DNA of 64,000 nucleotides from assembly GCF_016907655.1 (NCBI RefSeq), contig NZ_JAFBCL010000001.1:496001-560000 (forward strand), read 5' to 3'. The notes beneath the pieces were generated by a model that made no database searches, was not told the DNA's origin, and saw only the letters and a list, made by a program, of their open reading frames with translations. A program made the position numbers and the translations under genes. The stretch's first letter is position 1. Each line of letters opens with the position of its first letter. This document shows, piece after piece, positions 20,352-31,720 of the stretch. Source of the DNA: Saccharothrix algeriensis. Its GTDB lineage: Bacteria > Actinomycetota > Actinomycetes > Mycobacteriales > Pseudonocardiaceae.

Positions 20352-20906
20352 CTACCGCCCGAGGTCCGCCGGTGTGTCCACATCGCACGCTTCGCCGGGC
20401 CGGGCGGGAACGCCCTGCGGCGCCAGCGGTTCCAGCACCGACCGCATCGAGGCGCCGCGCGGTTCGGCGGGCAGCGCGGCGCGCAGCGCGGCGGTCCGCC
20501 ACACCCCCGCCAGCCACTGCCGGCGGCCCCCGTCGTCGGTCAGCGCGGCCGGGGCGCCCGCGGCCAGCAGCCTGCCCACCGTGGCCGACGTCACCCCCGG
20601 CTGGTCGACCGCCAGCAGCACCACGACGTCGGCGCGCACGTGCGGCAGCCCGGCCGCCACGCCCGCGACCGGCCCCCCGCCGGGCGGCTCCTCGCGGGTC
20701 CACACCACCTCCGGCACGGCGCCCGGCACGTCCCTGGCCGGCCCGACGACGACCACGCGCCCGGCGTCGCGCACGGCGTCGAGGGCGTGGTCGAGCAGCG
20801 TGCGGCCGGCGACCACGACCGCGGCCTTGTCGAGGCCGCCCAGCCTGCTGCCCCGCCCCCCGGCGAGGATCACGGCGTCCCACCCGGCCGGCGCCCGGTT
20901 CGGCAA
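20352..20906 (-). CDS. mobA: Molybdenum cofactor guanylyltransferase
   Basis: This enzyme adds GMP to molybdopterin to give the MGD cofactor of enzymes such as nitrate reductase or formate dehydrogenase. The 184-residue protein has the nucleotidyltransferase loop LAGGRGSRLGGLDKA, the metal-site VVVLLAVDQPGVT (Asp) and the C-terminal DVDTPADL. The start is set at the TTG at 20906: AGGAGG lies 6 nt upstream. Longer frames begin with codons without such a site. No other moco gene is in the window. Confidence 0.85.
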   Translation of the reverse strand: MPNRAPAGWDAVILAGGRGSRLGGLDKAAVVVAGRTLLDHALDAVRDAGRVVVVGPARDVPGAVPEVVWTREEPPGGGPVAGVAAGLPHVRADVVVLLAVDQPGVTSATVGRLLAAGAPAALTDDGGRRQWLAGVWRTAALRAALPAEPRGASMRSVLEPLAPQGVPARPGEACDVDTPADLGR

Positions 20907-21000
20907 GGGTTTCCTCCTCGGCGTGCGCACCACCCCATCGTGCAAGCCCCGGCGCGGTGCCGCCGGGAGTTCACCCACTCCCGACGGCACCATCCCGGCC

Positions 21001-21052
21001 CCCCGGCGATCTCCCCCGGCGATCTCCCCCCGGTGATCCCCTGTGGTGATCC
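21001..21052. repeat. Four degenerate ~13-bp direct repeats
   Basis: Four units of the form CCCCGGCGATCT / CCCCGGTGATC / CTGTGGTGATC follow each other at about 13-bp spacing. They lie upstream of mobA and could be regulator half-sites on one face of the helix, or simple slippage. Confidence 0.6.
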
Positions 21053-21179
21053 GCGGCGCCGCACCCGAACCCTCCCCGCGGGTGCGGCCCCACCGCGGCC
21101 GGCCCGCCTTCCCCTCGGGTGTGGCCGCAGGGACAGGGTGCACCACCGCGACGGCGAAATTCCTGAAGGATTCTTGAAT

Positions 21180-21200
21180 CCGCAGGTCGACGCCCTGCGG
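21180..21200 (-). terminator. Short hairpin after the NlpC/P60 gene
   Basis: A 7-bp stem (CCGCAGG, 21180-21186, with 21194-21200) and a 7-nt loop lie 40 bp past the stop codon. It is a modest candidate. Confidence 0.35.
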
Positions 21201-21239
21201 GGGCGGGTGTCGAAAGCCTCCGGGCGGTGCGGCGCGGGG

Positions 21240-22556
21240 TCAGAGCAGGCGCGTCGCGTAGGGCATGATCCCGCCGTAGCGGACCGGGGCGACGCGCACG
21301 GACGAACCCGAGTACGGCGCCTCGACCATCATGCCGTCACCCAGGTACAGCGCCACGTGCGTGCCGCCGCCGGGGCCCCAGAACAGCATGTCGCCGCGCC
21401 GCGCCTCGGACAGCGGCACCTTGCGGCCGGCGTTGTACTGGTAGCCGCTGTAGTGGGGCAGGTAGATGCCGACGCCCGCGAACGCGTACATCATCAGGCC
21501 CGAGCAGTCGAAGCCGACGCTGTAGTAGTCGCCGTACGAGTCGGCCACGCCCCAGTCGCGCACGCCGACCGTCGGGCCGTCGTAGTTCCCGCCGCCCCAC
21601 GAGTAGCGCACGCCCAGGTGCTCCAGCGCCCGCGCCACGACGGTCTCCACGCCGCTCCCCGCGGACGCCGGCGCCGTGACCGGGCGGGCCGGTGCGGCGG
21701 ACCCGGCCGGCTCGGCCGGCGCCGCGGGCTCGGCGGGTGCCGACGCGGCCAGGCGGGCGGCCTCCTCGTCGGCGCGGCGCTTCTGGGCCAGCCACTCGTC
21801 GTACCGGGCGCGCTGGTCCTCCAGGCCGGCCACGGAGCCGAGCGCCCGGGCCAGCTCGCCCTCGACCCTGGTCTTGTCGTCCTGGATCGCGGCGGCCTGC
21901 CCGGCCTGGGCCTGCTGCGCCGCCACGGCCGCCTGCCGGGCCGCCTCGGCGTCGCGCTCGGCCTGCGCGGCGGCGTCCTGCCGGCGGGTGGCGTCGTCGA
22001 GCGCGGCGCGGGCCGCGGAGTCCTTGTTGGCCTGCTCGGAGCGGGAGCGCTCCACCTCCTCCAGCGCGTTGAGCCCGGAGTCGCCGACCGCCGCCAGCAG
22101 CTGCGCGCGGGCCAGCAGGTCCTCGGGGCTGGACGCGCCGAAGTACGCCGACAGCGACCCGATGGTGCTGCCCTGCTGGAAGCTCGCCGCGGCGAACTCG
22201 TCCAGCTCCCGGCGCGCGTCCTCCACCGCCCGGCTCGCGGCCTCGGCCTCGACGCGAGCCGCGTCCGCCTCGCGCGCGGCCTCGGCCGCCGCGCCCCGCG
22301 CGGCCTCCAGGTCGACGCGGGCCTTGTTGGCCAGCTCCATCCGGTGCGCCACGTCGTCGGTGAGCCGCTGGAGCCGGGCCTCGGCCTCGGTCAGCCGGCC
22401 GGTCAGCTCGCCGACCCGCGCGGCCTTGTCGTCGGCCTGCCGCCGGCTCTCGCCGATCTCCGCGTCGCTCGGGTTGGGCGGTGGCGGCGGGTCGGCCGCG
22501 GCCACGCCGGAGGAGAGCAGTGCGATCCCGATCACCACGATCACCCACCGAGCCAC
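21240..22556 (-). CDS. RipA-like secreted NlpC/P60 peptidoglycan endopeptidase
   Basis: This is a 438-residue exported enzyme: signal peptide (VIVVIGIALLSSGVAAADP), ~220 residues of coiled coil (Ala/Glu/Arg heptads that in RipA-like proteins block or position the active site), a Pro/Ala linker, and a C-terminal NlpC/P60 domain with catalytic Cys in GFDCSGLMMYAF, His in GGTHVALYLGDG and the third polar residue in MMVEAPYSG. It should cut the D-Glu-mDAP bond during cell division. The GTG at 22556 has GAGAGG 9 nt upstream; the GTG at 22562 is an alternative. It is the counterpart of Rv1477/Rv1478. Confidence 0.9.
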   Translation of the reverse strand: MARWVIVVIGIALLSSGVAAADPPPPPNPSDAEIGESRRQADDKAARVGELTGRLTEAEARLQRLTDDVAHRMELANKARVDLEAARGAAAEAAREADAARVEAEAASRAVEDARRELDEFAAASFQQGSTIGSLSAYFGASSPEDLLARAQLLAAVGDSGLNALEEVERSRSEQANKDSAARAALDDATRRQDAAAQAERDAEAARQAAVAAQQAQAGQAAAIQDDKTRVEGELARALGSVAGLEDQRARYDEWLAQKRRADEEAARLAASAPAEPAAPAEPAGSAAPARPVTAPASAGSGVETVVARALEHLGVRYSWGGGNYDGPTVGVRDWGVADSYGDYYSVGFDCSGLMMYAFAGVGIYLPHYSGYQYNAGRKVPLSEARRGDMLFWGPGGGTHVALYLGDGMMVEAPYSGSSVRVAPVRYGGIMPYATRLL

Positions 22557-22711
22557 GAGCACCCGCCTCTCACCCGTTCGGCTCAATCGAATTGGACCGA
22601 ACGGCGTCAACTGGACACTGCGGCGAACTGTGCCACTCCCGCACCGAGGTTTCCAGCCGACCCAGCAGGAACATCAGCCACATGGGTAACAGGCAGGCGT
22701 TAAACCTGTTC

Positions 22712-24241
22712 TCAGTTCACTTTTCGGTCCCGGTCGGCCCAGTACGGCTCGCGCAGCCTGAACTTCTGCACCTTGCCCGTCGCGGTGCGCGGGATGGCGT
22801 CGCGGAACTCGACCGACGTGGGCGCCTTGAACCCGGCCAGCCGCGCCTTGCAGTGCGCGATCAGCTCCGCCTCGGTGGCCCGCGCGCCCCCGGCGAGCAC
22901 GACCAGCGCCTTGACCGTCTCGCCCCACCGGTCGTGCGGCACGCCGATCACCGCCGCCTCGGCCACGGCGGGGTGGCTGAACAGGGCGTCCTCCACCTCG
23001 ATGGACGACACGTTCTCGCCGCCGGTGATGATCACGTCCTTCTTGCGGTCGGAGATGGTCAGGTGCCCCTCGTCGTCGAGCGAGCCGCCGTCGCCGGTGT
23101 GGAACCAGCCGTCCTCGACGGCCTCGGCGGTGGCGCCCGGGTCGTCCCAGTACCCGGCCATGACGACGTTGGAGCGGGCCAGCACCTCCCCGCCGCCGTC
23201 GACCCGCACCCGCACCCCGAGCGCGGGCGCGCCCGCGCGGGACAGCTTGTGGGCGCGCTCGTCGGGCGGGAGGTCGTCGTCGCCGGGGCGGGAGCGGTTG
23301 AAGGTGAGCAGCGGCGAGGTCTCGGTGAGGCCGTAGAGCTGGGTGAACTCCCAGCCCAGCTCCTCGGTGACGCGGGCGATGGTGCGGCTGGGCGGCGGCG
23401 CGCCGGCGCACACGACCCGGACCCGGCCGCGGCCGGGGATCTCGCCCTCCCACGTCCGGGCGGCGTCGAGCACGGTGTTCCAGACGGCGGGCGCGCCGCA
23501 CATGAGCGTGACGCCGTGGTCGCGCACCCGGCGCAGGATCTCCGCGCCGTCGACCTTGCGCAGCACGACCTGCGGCGCGCCGACACCGGCCAGGGCGAAG
23601 GGCATCCCCCAGCCGTTGCAGTGGAACATCGGCAGCACGTGCAGGTAGACGTCGCGCTCCCAGGCGCGGGTGTGCAGGGCGAAGGTGACGGCGTTGAGCC
23701 AGATGTTGCGGTGCGTCAGCCGGACGCCCTTGGGGCGCGCCGTCGTGCCGGAGGTGTAGTTGAGGGTGGCGGTGGCGTCCTCGTCCGGGGCGGACCAGGG
23801 GCGGGGCTCGACGTCGAAGCGCAGCAGCTGGTCGCTCTCCCGCCCGAGCGTGAACCGGTGCCGGGCGGTGACCCCGCCGAGGTCGAGCTCGGGGTCGACC
23901 AGCAGCACCGACGCGCCGCTGTGCTCGACGACGTAGGACACCTCGTCGGGCTTGAGCCGGAAGTTGACCGGCACGCAGATCCGCCCGGAGGCGGGCACGG
24001 CGTGCAGCAGTTCGAGCAGCCGGGCGGAGTTGTGGCTGACCACGGCGACCCGCTCGCCCTCGCCGACGCCCAGCGCGTCGAACCCGGCCTGCCACGCCCG
24101 GACCCGGTCGGCGAACTGCCCGTAGGTGGTGGTCGGCACCGGGGCGGCAGGCTGGTCGGGCTCGTCCACGGTGGCAGTGGTGCCCGCGAAGACCTGCGCG
24201 GCACGGTCGAGGAAATCGGCGACGGTCAGCGGTACGCGCAT
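22712..24241 (-). CDS. Acyl-CoA synthetase (AMP-forming)
   Basis: This is a 509-residue ANL-superfamily enzyme that activates a fatty or other carboxylic acid to acyl-CoA through an acyl-AMP. It has the P-loop-like motif LNYTSGTTARPKGV, QLYGLTETSPL (motif II), GWFHTGDGGSLDDEGHLTISDRKKD (motif III; adenylate Asp and hinge), and the C-terminal catalytic Lys in PRTATGKVQKFRLRE. Its length and LPMFHCNGWGMPF suggest a medium or long-chain FadD-like enzyme. The start is the ATG at 24241. It is a single gene, divergent from nothing close; the sirtuin ends 97 bp upstream on the same strand. Confidence 0.9.
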   Translation of the reverse strand: MRVPLTVADFLDRAAQVFAGTTATVDEPDQPAAPVPTTTYGQFADRVRAWQAGFDALGVGEGERVAVVSHNSARLLELLHAVPASGRICVPVNFRLKPDEVSYVVEHSGASVLLVDPELDLGGVTARHRFTLGRESDQLLRFDVEPRPWSAPDEDATATLNYTSGTTARPKGVRLTHRNIWLNAVTFALHTRAWERDVYLHVLPMFHCNGWGMPFALAGVGAPQVVLRKVDGAEILRRVRDHGVTLMCGAPAVWNTVLDAARTWEGEIPGRGRVRVVCAGAPPPSRTIARVTEELGWEFTQLYGLTETSPLLTFNRSRPGDDDLPPDERAHKLSRAGAPALGVRVRVDGGGEVLARSNVVMAGYWDDPGATAEAVEDGWFHTGDGGSLDDEGHLTISDRKKDVIITGGENVSSIEVEDALFSHPAVAEAAVIGVPHDRWGETVKALVVLAGGARATEAELIAHCKARLAGFKAPTSVEFRDAIPRTATGKVQKFRLREPYWADRDRKVN

Positions 24242-24338
24242 GCGCGTTGACGTTATCGACGACCCCCGGCCGCGGCTACTCGCCGCCGACGCCGGAACCC
24301 GACCGGCGCAACGCCGCCGGGCCGGCGCGGGCGGGCGG

Positions 24339-25112
24339 TCACCAGGTGCTCGGGTCGCCCCACGTCCGCACCGGGGCCGACACCGCGACCGGCACCGCCG
24401 CCAGCTCCGGCAGCGACCGCCCCACCGGGCCGCGCACCACGGCCGCGGCCGACCCGTCGCAGGGCGTGGGCTCGGCGTTGCAGATCACCACCGCGGCGCC
24501 CGCCCGCGCCGCGAGCGCGACCAGCCCCGCCGCCGGCTCCACCAGCAGCGACGTCCCGGCGACCAGCACCAGGTCGCAGTCCACCGCCGCCGCGCGCGCC
24601 GCGCGCAGCACCTCCGGGTCCACCGGCTGCCCGAACGCCAGCGCCGTGGACCGCAGGACCCCGCCGCACAGCCGGCAGCGCGGGTCCCGCTCCCCGGCCC
24701 GCACGCGCTCCAGCGCCGCGGCCATGGAGCCCGGCGCGCCGCAGACCGCGCACACCGTCCCGGACAGCGACCCGTGCAGCTCGACGACGGCCGCGGACCC
24801 GGCCCGCTGGTGCAGCCCGTCCACGTTCTGCGTCAGCAGCGCCCGCAGGCGGCCGGCGCGCTCCAGCTCCACCAGGGCGCGGTGGGCCGCGTTCGGCACG
24901 GCCGCCCACACCGGGCTGCGCAGCCGGGCCTGCCACACCGCCCGCCGCACGGCCGGTTTCGCCAGGTAGTCGTCCGGGGTGGGCTCGCGGTCCGGCGACG
25001 GTCGCGGTCCGGACGGGCCGCGGAAGTCGGGGATGCCCGAGTCCGTCGACACCCCCGCGCCGGTGAGCGCGGTGATGCGCCGCGCCGCGGCCATCGCCTC
25101 CCGTGCGTCCAT
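24339..25112 (-). CDS. Sir2-family NAD-dependent protein deacylase
   Basis: This is a 257-residue sirtuin that removes acyl groups from lysines using NAD. Motifs: [15 protein letters not shown] (NAD loop), [12 protein letters not shown], catalytic His in [10 protein letters not shown], two zinc CxxC pairs (CAVC and CRLC), and [14 protein letters not shown]. The start is the ATG at 25112. It is divergent from the membrane-protein gene at 25154, only 41 bp away. Actinobacterial sirtuins often regulate acyl-CoA synthetases, and one lies directly downstream here (22712-24241); a functional link is an inference. Confidence 0.92.
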   Translation of the reverse strand: MDAREAMAAARRITALTGAGVSTDSGIPDFRGPSGPRPSPDREPTPDDYLAKPAVRRAVWQARLRSPVWAAVPNAAHRALVELERAGRLRALLTQNVDGLHQRAGSAAVVELHGSLSGTVCAVCGAPGSMAAALERVRAGERDPRCRLCGGVLRSTALAFGQPVDPEVLRAARAAAVDCDLVLVAGTSLLVEPAAGLVALAARAGAAVVICNAEPTPCDGSAAAVVRGPVGRSLPELAAVPVAVSAPVRTWGDPSTW

Positions 25113-25153
25113 GCGCCCACCATTCCACGCCGCCCGTTTGCGAGCATTGCCGC

Positions 25154-25603
25154 GTGCGCAGGACATGGGGTGCCGCGATCGGCGTTGTCGGCTTGATCAC
25201 AACAGTGGCCGGGACGTTCCTGCCGTGGCTGCGGTCCGGGCGGGTCGCGAGGGACAGTTACGAGGTGCTCGCGCTGCGTGGTTTCGCGGGGTTGGACGGC
25301 ACTTCGGGCGAGCTGGTGCGGGCCTGCTGGGTGGCGATCACCCCGGCGGCGGTGTGCTGCGTGGTGCTCTGGCTGCTACGACTTCCGCGAATCGCCTCCT
25401 GCGCGGCCCTCCCGTTTGGCACGATCAGTGGAACGGTGGCGGCCCTTGCCGCCGTCCAAGGGGGCAACGAGGGCGCGATGGTCGGGATCAGCCTGACCGG
25501 ACCGGTCGTCACCCTCGGTGGTGCCGTGCTGTGGATCGCGGGGGCGATCACCGTGCTCACCGCGAAAACCCGCACAGCGATCAGTCCAGGAGGAGCACCG
25601 TGA
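25154..25603 (+). CDS. Small four-helix membrane protein, function unknown
   Basis: This is a 149-residue protein with four predicted membrane helices ([71 protein letters not shown]). It starts with a GTG at 25154, 41 bp from the divergent sirtuin start, so it may be leaderless or have a very short leader. Its TGA overlaps the next GTG by 4 bp, so it is coupled to the larger membrane-anchored protein and may form a complex with it. I do not recognise the family. Confidence 0.7.
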   Translation: MRRTWGAAIGVVGLITTVAGTFLPWLRSGRVARDSYEVLALRGFAGLDGTSGELVRACWVAITPAAVCCVVLWLLRLPRIASCAALPFGTISGTVAALAAVQGGNEGAMVGISLTGPVVTLGGAVLWIAGAITVLTAKTRTAISPGGAP

Positions 25604-27090
25604 GCTACCCAGGTGGCGGCGGAGGCGAGTGGCCGCCGCAGAACAACCCGTACGGCCAGCCCCAGCAGGGTGGGTGGCAGCAGCAGCCGGGCTTCCCCCA
25701 GCAGGGCGGGCAGCAGGGCTACCCGCAGACCGGCCCGCAGCCCCAGCAGGGCTACCCGCAGACGGGTCCGCAGCAGGGCTTCCCGCAGACCGGGCCGCAG
25801 GGCTTCCCGCAGCAGGGGTTCCCCCAGCAGGGCTTCCCGCAGCAGTTCGGCCACCCGGGCGGCGAGCCGCCGAAGAAGAAGCGCACCGGCCTGGTGATCA
25901 CGGCGGTCGTGGCCGTCCTGGCGCTGGCCGCCGGCACGTTCTTCACCGTCCGCGCGCTGCGCAGCTCCGACTCCGTCGCGGCCGGGTCGGAGAACCCGCA
26001 GACCGCGGCGAACAACCTGCTCGACGCGCTGGGCAGCGGTGACGTGCTGGGCATCATGAACGGCCTGGCGCCGGCCGAGGCGAAGCTGAGCAAGGACTAC
26101 ACCGAGGCCACCGTCAGCGAGGCCAAGCGGCTGGAGATCCTCAAGCCGGACGCCGACCCGCAGAAGGTCAGCGGCGTGCAGATCAAGAGCGAGGGCATCA
26201 AGTTCGACGAGGCCGCCGCCGAGAAGGTCAACGACCGGCTGACCATCACCAGGGTCACCGAGGGCCGGATCACCGTCACCTCGGACGTCAAGCAGATCCC
26301 GCTGACCGACAAGCTGGTCGAGGCGATGGGCGCGCAGCTGGACAAGGCGCCCGAGACCGAGACGCTCGACTTCGCCGAGGAGAAGGACAAGCGCAAGGGC
26401 AAGCCGATCGGCATCGCGACGATCAAGGTCGGCGACGAGTGGTACCCGTCGCTGTTCTACACGATCGCCAACGCCGCGCTGGAGGAGGAAGACCTCAAGT
26501 GGCCCGCCCAGGGCATCGCCGCGGCCGGCGCGGACTCGCCGGAGGCGGCGGCCAAGGGCCTGGTGGACAAGGCGCTCGCCGGTGACGTCGAGGGCGTCAT
26601 CGCGCTGCTGCCGCCGGACGAGATGGGCGTGCTGCAGGACGTCGGCCCGGTGATCCTGGACCAGATCGGCCGCGTGCCGGCCACCGGCGCCGAGGTCCTC
26701 GAACTGGAGACCGACTCGAAGGACGTCACCGGCGGCAAGCAGCTGACCGTCCGCAAGCTCGTCCTGGAGATCAAGGGCGACAAGGGCGAGATCAGCCGGG
26801 ACGGCGACTGCTACACGCTCAAGGCCGACGGCAAGTCGCAGCGGCTGTGCGCGGACGAGCTGACGCAGCTGGTGGAGCAGCAGGGCGGCCGCGACCTCCC
26901 GCCCGCCGCCGTCGACGTGCTCGCCCGCGTCGGCGCGCAGGTGCTCAAGGACGGCTTCGGCGTCGTCACCACCGAGGTGGACGGCAAGTGGTACGTCAGC
27001 CCGGTCCGCAGCTACAGCGAGGTCTTCCTGACGCTGCTGCGCGGGCTGGAGCCCAAGGACATCGACGAGCTGCTCAAGCTCGCCAAGTAG
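25600..27090 (+). CDS. Membrane-anchored extracytoplasmic protein with Gln/Pro-rich repeats
   Basis: This is a 496-residue protein. Residues 1-~88 are cytosolic and low-complexity, built from YPQTGPQ and GFPQQ repeats. A KKKR stop precedes one membrane helix ([20 protein letters not shown], ~97-117). The outer part has two similar halves: [22 protein letters not shown] matches [21 protein letters not shown], each followed by a mixed alpha/beta domain. GTG start at 25600 with AGGAGGAG upstream. Such Q/P-rich type II proteins are common in actinobacteria, often of unknown role. Lysine and glutamate content is high for this genome. Confidence 0.75.
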   Translation: MSYPGGGGGEWPPQNNPYGQPQQGGWQQQPGFPQQGGQQGYPQTGPQPQQGYPQTGPQQGFPQTGPQGFPQQGFPQQGFPQQFGHPGGEPPKKKRTGLVITAVVAVLALAAGTFFTVRALRSSDSVAAGSENPQTAANNLLDALGSGDVLGIMNGLAPAEAKLSKDYTEATVSEAKRLEILKPDADPQKVSGVQIKSEGIKFDEAAAEKVNDRLTITRVTEGRITVTSDVKQIPLTDKLVEAMGAQLDKAPETETLDFAEEKDKRKGKPIGIATIKVGDEWYPSLFYTIANAALEEEDLKWPAQGIAAAGADSPEAAAKGLVDKALAGDVEGVIALLPPDEMGVLQDVGPVILDQIGRVPATGAEVLELETDSKDVTGGKQLTVRKLVLEIKGDKGEISRDGDCYTLKADGKSQRLCADELTQLVEQQGGRDLPPAAVDVLARVGAQVLKDGFGVVTTEVDGKWYVSPVRSYSEVFLTLLRGLEPKDIDELLKLAK

Positions 27091-27101
27091 TCCCGCCCGA
27101 C

Positions 27102-27139
27102 CCGAGCCCCCGCCGGAACGCGTTCCGGCGGGGGCTCGG
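27102..27139 (+). terminator. Strong palindromic terminator
   Basis: A 38-bp perfect palindrome (27102-27139, centre between 27120 and 27121, containing GGAACGCGTTCC) starts 12 bases after the stop at 27090. It ends the two-gene membrane operon. Confidence 0.75.
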
Positions 27140-27198
27140 CCGTTCCCGCCCGGCCCGGCGGGGCGTGGGCTTCCCGGCCGGTGGACCGGGCGGCGGGC

Positions 27199-27846
27199 CT
27201 AGCCGCGGCGCGGGCCCAGCGCCGCGGCCAGCAGCGTCGCGCCCACCACCAGCACCGCGGCGCAGGCCCCGGACACCAGCAGGTCGCCGCCGAGGCCGGT
27301 CCCGTGGCCCAGGGCGCCCAGCACGTTGCCGATCGGGGGCGTCCGCCCGAACAGGAACGCCAGGACGACCAGCGCCGTGGCGGCCAGGACCGCCCAGCCG
27401 GGCCGGGTGATCACCGGCCGCGCGCACAGCACGCCGACGCCCACCCCGGTCAGCCCGCACACCAGCAGCGAGGCCAGGCCCAGCGCGACCACGCCCGGCG
27501 GGTACGGGCGCGGCTGGGTCAGCACCGGCACGAGGGTCGCCACCACCGCCACCACCGCCACGGCCGCGCAGGACAGCAGCGCGACGGCGGCCTGCACGCG
27601 GCCCCAGCCGCCCGCCGTCGTCACGGTCACCGCCCGCCGCACCGGGTCCTCGGCGGTGGCCACCACGACGGTCAGCCACACCGCCGTCGGGTAGAGGAAG
27701 GCGCCGGGGCCGGCGTAGGCCGACGGCGGCGGCCCGGCGTCGCCGGCGTTGAACATCGCCAGCACCGCCCCGAACACCAGCAGCGGCGGCAGGTAGCGCT
27801 GGCTGCGCAGCAGGTCGGCGAGCAGGTACCGCACCAGGGCCGTCAC
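27199..27846 (-). CDS. ABC exporter membrane subunit
   Basis: This is a 215-residue protein with about six membrane helices (LPPLLVFGAVLAMFN; YPTAVWLTVVVATA; VQAAVALLSCAAVAVVAVVA; VVALGLASLLVCGLTGVG; AVLAATALVVLAFLFG; LVSGACAAVLVVGATLLAAA). The GTG start at 27846 overlaps the ATPase stop by 4 bp, so the two form one transporter, presumably an ABC-2-like exporter. The substrate is unknown; there is no adjacent immunity, lantibiotic or drug-resistance gene to suggest one. Confidence 0.8.
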   Translation of the reverse strand: MTALVRYLLADLLRSQRYLPPLLVFGAVLAMFNAGDAGPPPSAYAGPGAFLYPTAVWLTVVVATAEDPVRRAVTVTTAGGWGRVQAAVALLSCAAVAVVAVVATLVPVLTQPRPYPPGVVALGLASLLVCGLTGVGVGVLCARPVITRPGWAVLAATALVVLAFLFGRTPPIGNVLGALGHGTGLGGDLLVSGACAAVLVVGATLLAAALGPRRG

Positions 27847-28586
27847 GACCGCACGCTCCGCACCGAGCAGCCCAGCCGCAGCGCCTCGGCCAGCACCGCG
27901 TCGCTGCACCCCGGCTCGACCTCCACCCGCGCGCCGCCGCCGACCGCGCGAGCCGCCCGCACCCCGGCGAGCGAGCCGACGCGGTCGAGCAGGTCGCCCA
28001 CCCGGTCCAGCTCGATCACCACGCCGGCGCGCACCGCGCCCAGCGGCAGCTCGCGCGCGCCGGGCAGGTCGTGGCCGTGGTGGTCGGTGAGCAGCACCGC
28101 CGCGCGGGTCGTGGCCACCAGCTCGGCCAGCACCGCGCCGGCGGCGGCGTCCAGGCCGGACCACGGCTCGTCGAGCACCAGCAGGTCCGTCGCGGCGAAG
28201 GTCTGGGCGACGGCGACCTTCTGCGCGTTGCCCTTGGACAGGGTCGCCATCGGCGCGTCCGGGTCCCCCGCGAAGCCCAGCGCCTCCACCAGGTCCCACC
28301 GGGCCGGGACGCCGCGCACGGCGGCCAGGTGGCGCAGGTAGTCGCGCGCCGACAGCCGCACCCCCGGCGGGAACCGCTCGGGCAGGTAGCCCACCGACGC
28401 GGGCCGCTCGACCCGCCCGGTCGTGGGCCTGCTCAGCCCGGCGGCGATCCGCAGCAGCGTGGACTTGCCGGAGCCGTTGCCGCCCCGCACCACGACCGGC
28501 TCGCCCGGCGCCGCGGTGAGCGAGACGTCCGCCAGCACCCACGGCCCCCGCCCGTACCGCTTCCCGATTCGATCAAGTCGCACCAC
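27843..28586 (-). CDS. ABC transporter ATPase
   Basis: This is a 247-residue nucleotide-binding subunit with Walker A RGGNGSGKSTLLR, a signature reading LSKGNAQKVAVAQ (LSKGN in place of LSGGQ, as in many ABC-2/CcmA-type exporters), Walker B LLVLDEPWSGLD and the H-loop LLTDHHGHD. The start is one of two adjacent GTG codons (28586 or 28583); no purine-rich site is well placed, so the mRNA may be leaderless. It is divergent from acn, so its promoter region overlaps the AcnR-controlled acn promoter. Confidence 0.88.
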   Translation of the reverse strand: MVRLDRIGKRYGRGPWVLADVSLTAAPGEPVVVRGGNGSGKSTLLRIAAGLSRPTTGRVERPASVGYLPERFPPGVRLSARDYLRHLAAVRGVPARWDLVEALGFAGDPDAPMATLSKGNAQKVAVAQTFAATDLLVLDEPWSGLDAAAGAVLAELVATTRAAVLLTDHHGHDLPGARELPLGAVRAGVVIELDRVGDLLDRVGSLAGVRAARAVGGGARVEVEPGCSDAVLAEALRLGCSVRSVRS

Positions 28587-28621
28587 GGGTGTGATGATGC
28601 TCCGAGCTACGTGGGGCCGAC

Positions 28622-28651
28622 TTGAAGCCGAATACAGGACAAGCGTACTGT
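28622..28651 (+). promoter_or_regulatory. Candidate acn promoter
   Basis: TTGAAG (28622-28627) and TACTGT (28646-28651) are separated by 18 bp, an acceptable sigma-A pair. The predicted start would be near 28658, about 95 nt before the acn start codon. The AcnR operator covers the spacer and the -10 box. Confidence 0.55.
28635..28650 (+). promoter_or_regulatory. AcnR operator in the acn promoter
   Basis: The 16 bases CAGGACAAGCGTACTG match every fixed position of the published corynebacterial/mycobacterial AcnR motif CAGNACnnncGTACTG. The site overlaps the candidate -10 box, so binding would block transcription. The cognate repressor gene is at 38660-39250. Confidence 0.85.
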
Positions 28652-28697
28652 TTACGGCGGGAAGGCGCCGCGCCCCGGGGTGCGGAAGACTCACGAG

Positions 28698-28725
28698 AAG
28701 TTCCCAACCGAAAGTTCCCAACCGA
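28698..28725 (+). repeat. Tandem 14-bp repeat in the acn leader
   Basis: AAGTTCCCAACCGA occurs twice, head to tail with no spacer, in the region between the acn promoter and start codon. It is more A/T-rich than its surroundings and could be a site for a second regulator or an RNA-level element. Confidence 0.75.
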
Positions 28726-28753
28726 CTTTGCGCGTCACCAGATGGAGTTGCAC

Positions 28754-31612
<2,859 letters not shown>

Positions 31613-31620
31613 AGCACCGC

Positions 31621-31668
31621 GAACGGCGAGGGGCCGTCCACCGACCGGTGGGCGGCCCCTCGCCGTTC
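31621..31668 (+). terminator. acn terminator
   Basis: A 16-bp perfect stem (31621-31636 with 31653-31668) continues inward, after one mismatch, into CCACC/GGTGG. It begins 9 bases after the acn stop. Confidence 0.8.
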
Positions 31669-31670
31669 CC

Positions 31671-31718
31671 GGTGGCGGTGCGGCCGGCGCGGGTGAGCGC
31701 GCCGGCCGCACCGCCACC
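31671..31718. terminator. Second long hairpin between convergent genes
   Basis: A 21-bp perfect stem (31671-31691 with 31698-31718) with a 6-nt loop sits 2 bp from the acn terminator and ends 3 bp before the stop of the convergent peptidase gene, serving that gene from the other strand. Confidence 0.8.
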
Positions 31719-31720
31719 GA

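Larger units (their letters stand above)
20907..21239. other. Intergenic region between the NlpC/P60 gene and mobA
   Basis: This 333-bp gap contains no convincing gene. It holds a short iterated GATC-containing repeat (21001-21052), a 7-bp-stem hairpin (21180-21200) near the NlpC/P60 stop, and an A/T-richer patch around 21155-21180 (AAATTCCTGAAGGATTCTTG). Confidence 0.7.

Noticed and set aside
21001..21052. CRISPR-like array
   Set aside because: Units are only ~13 bp with no spacers; no cas genes are present.
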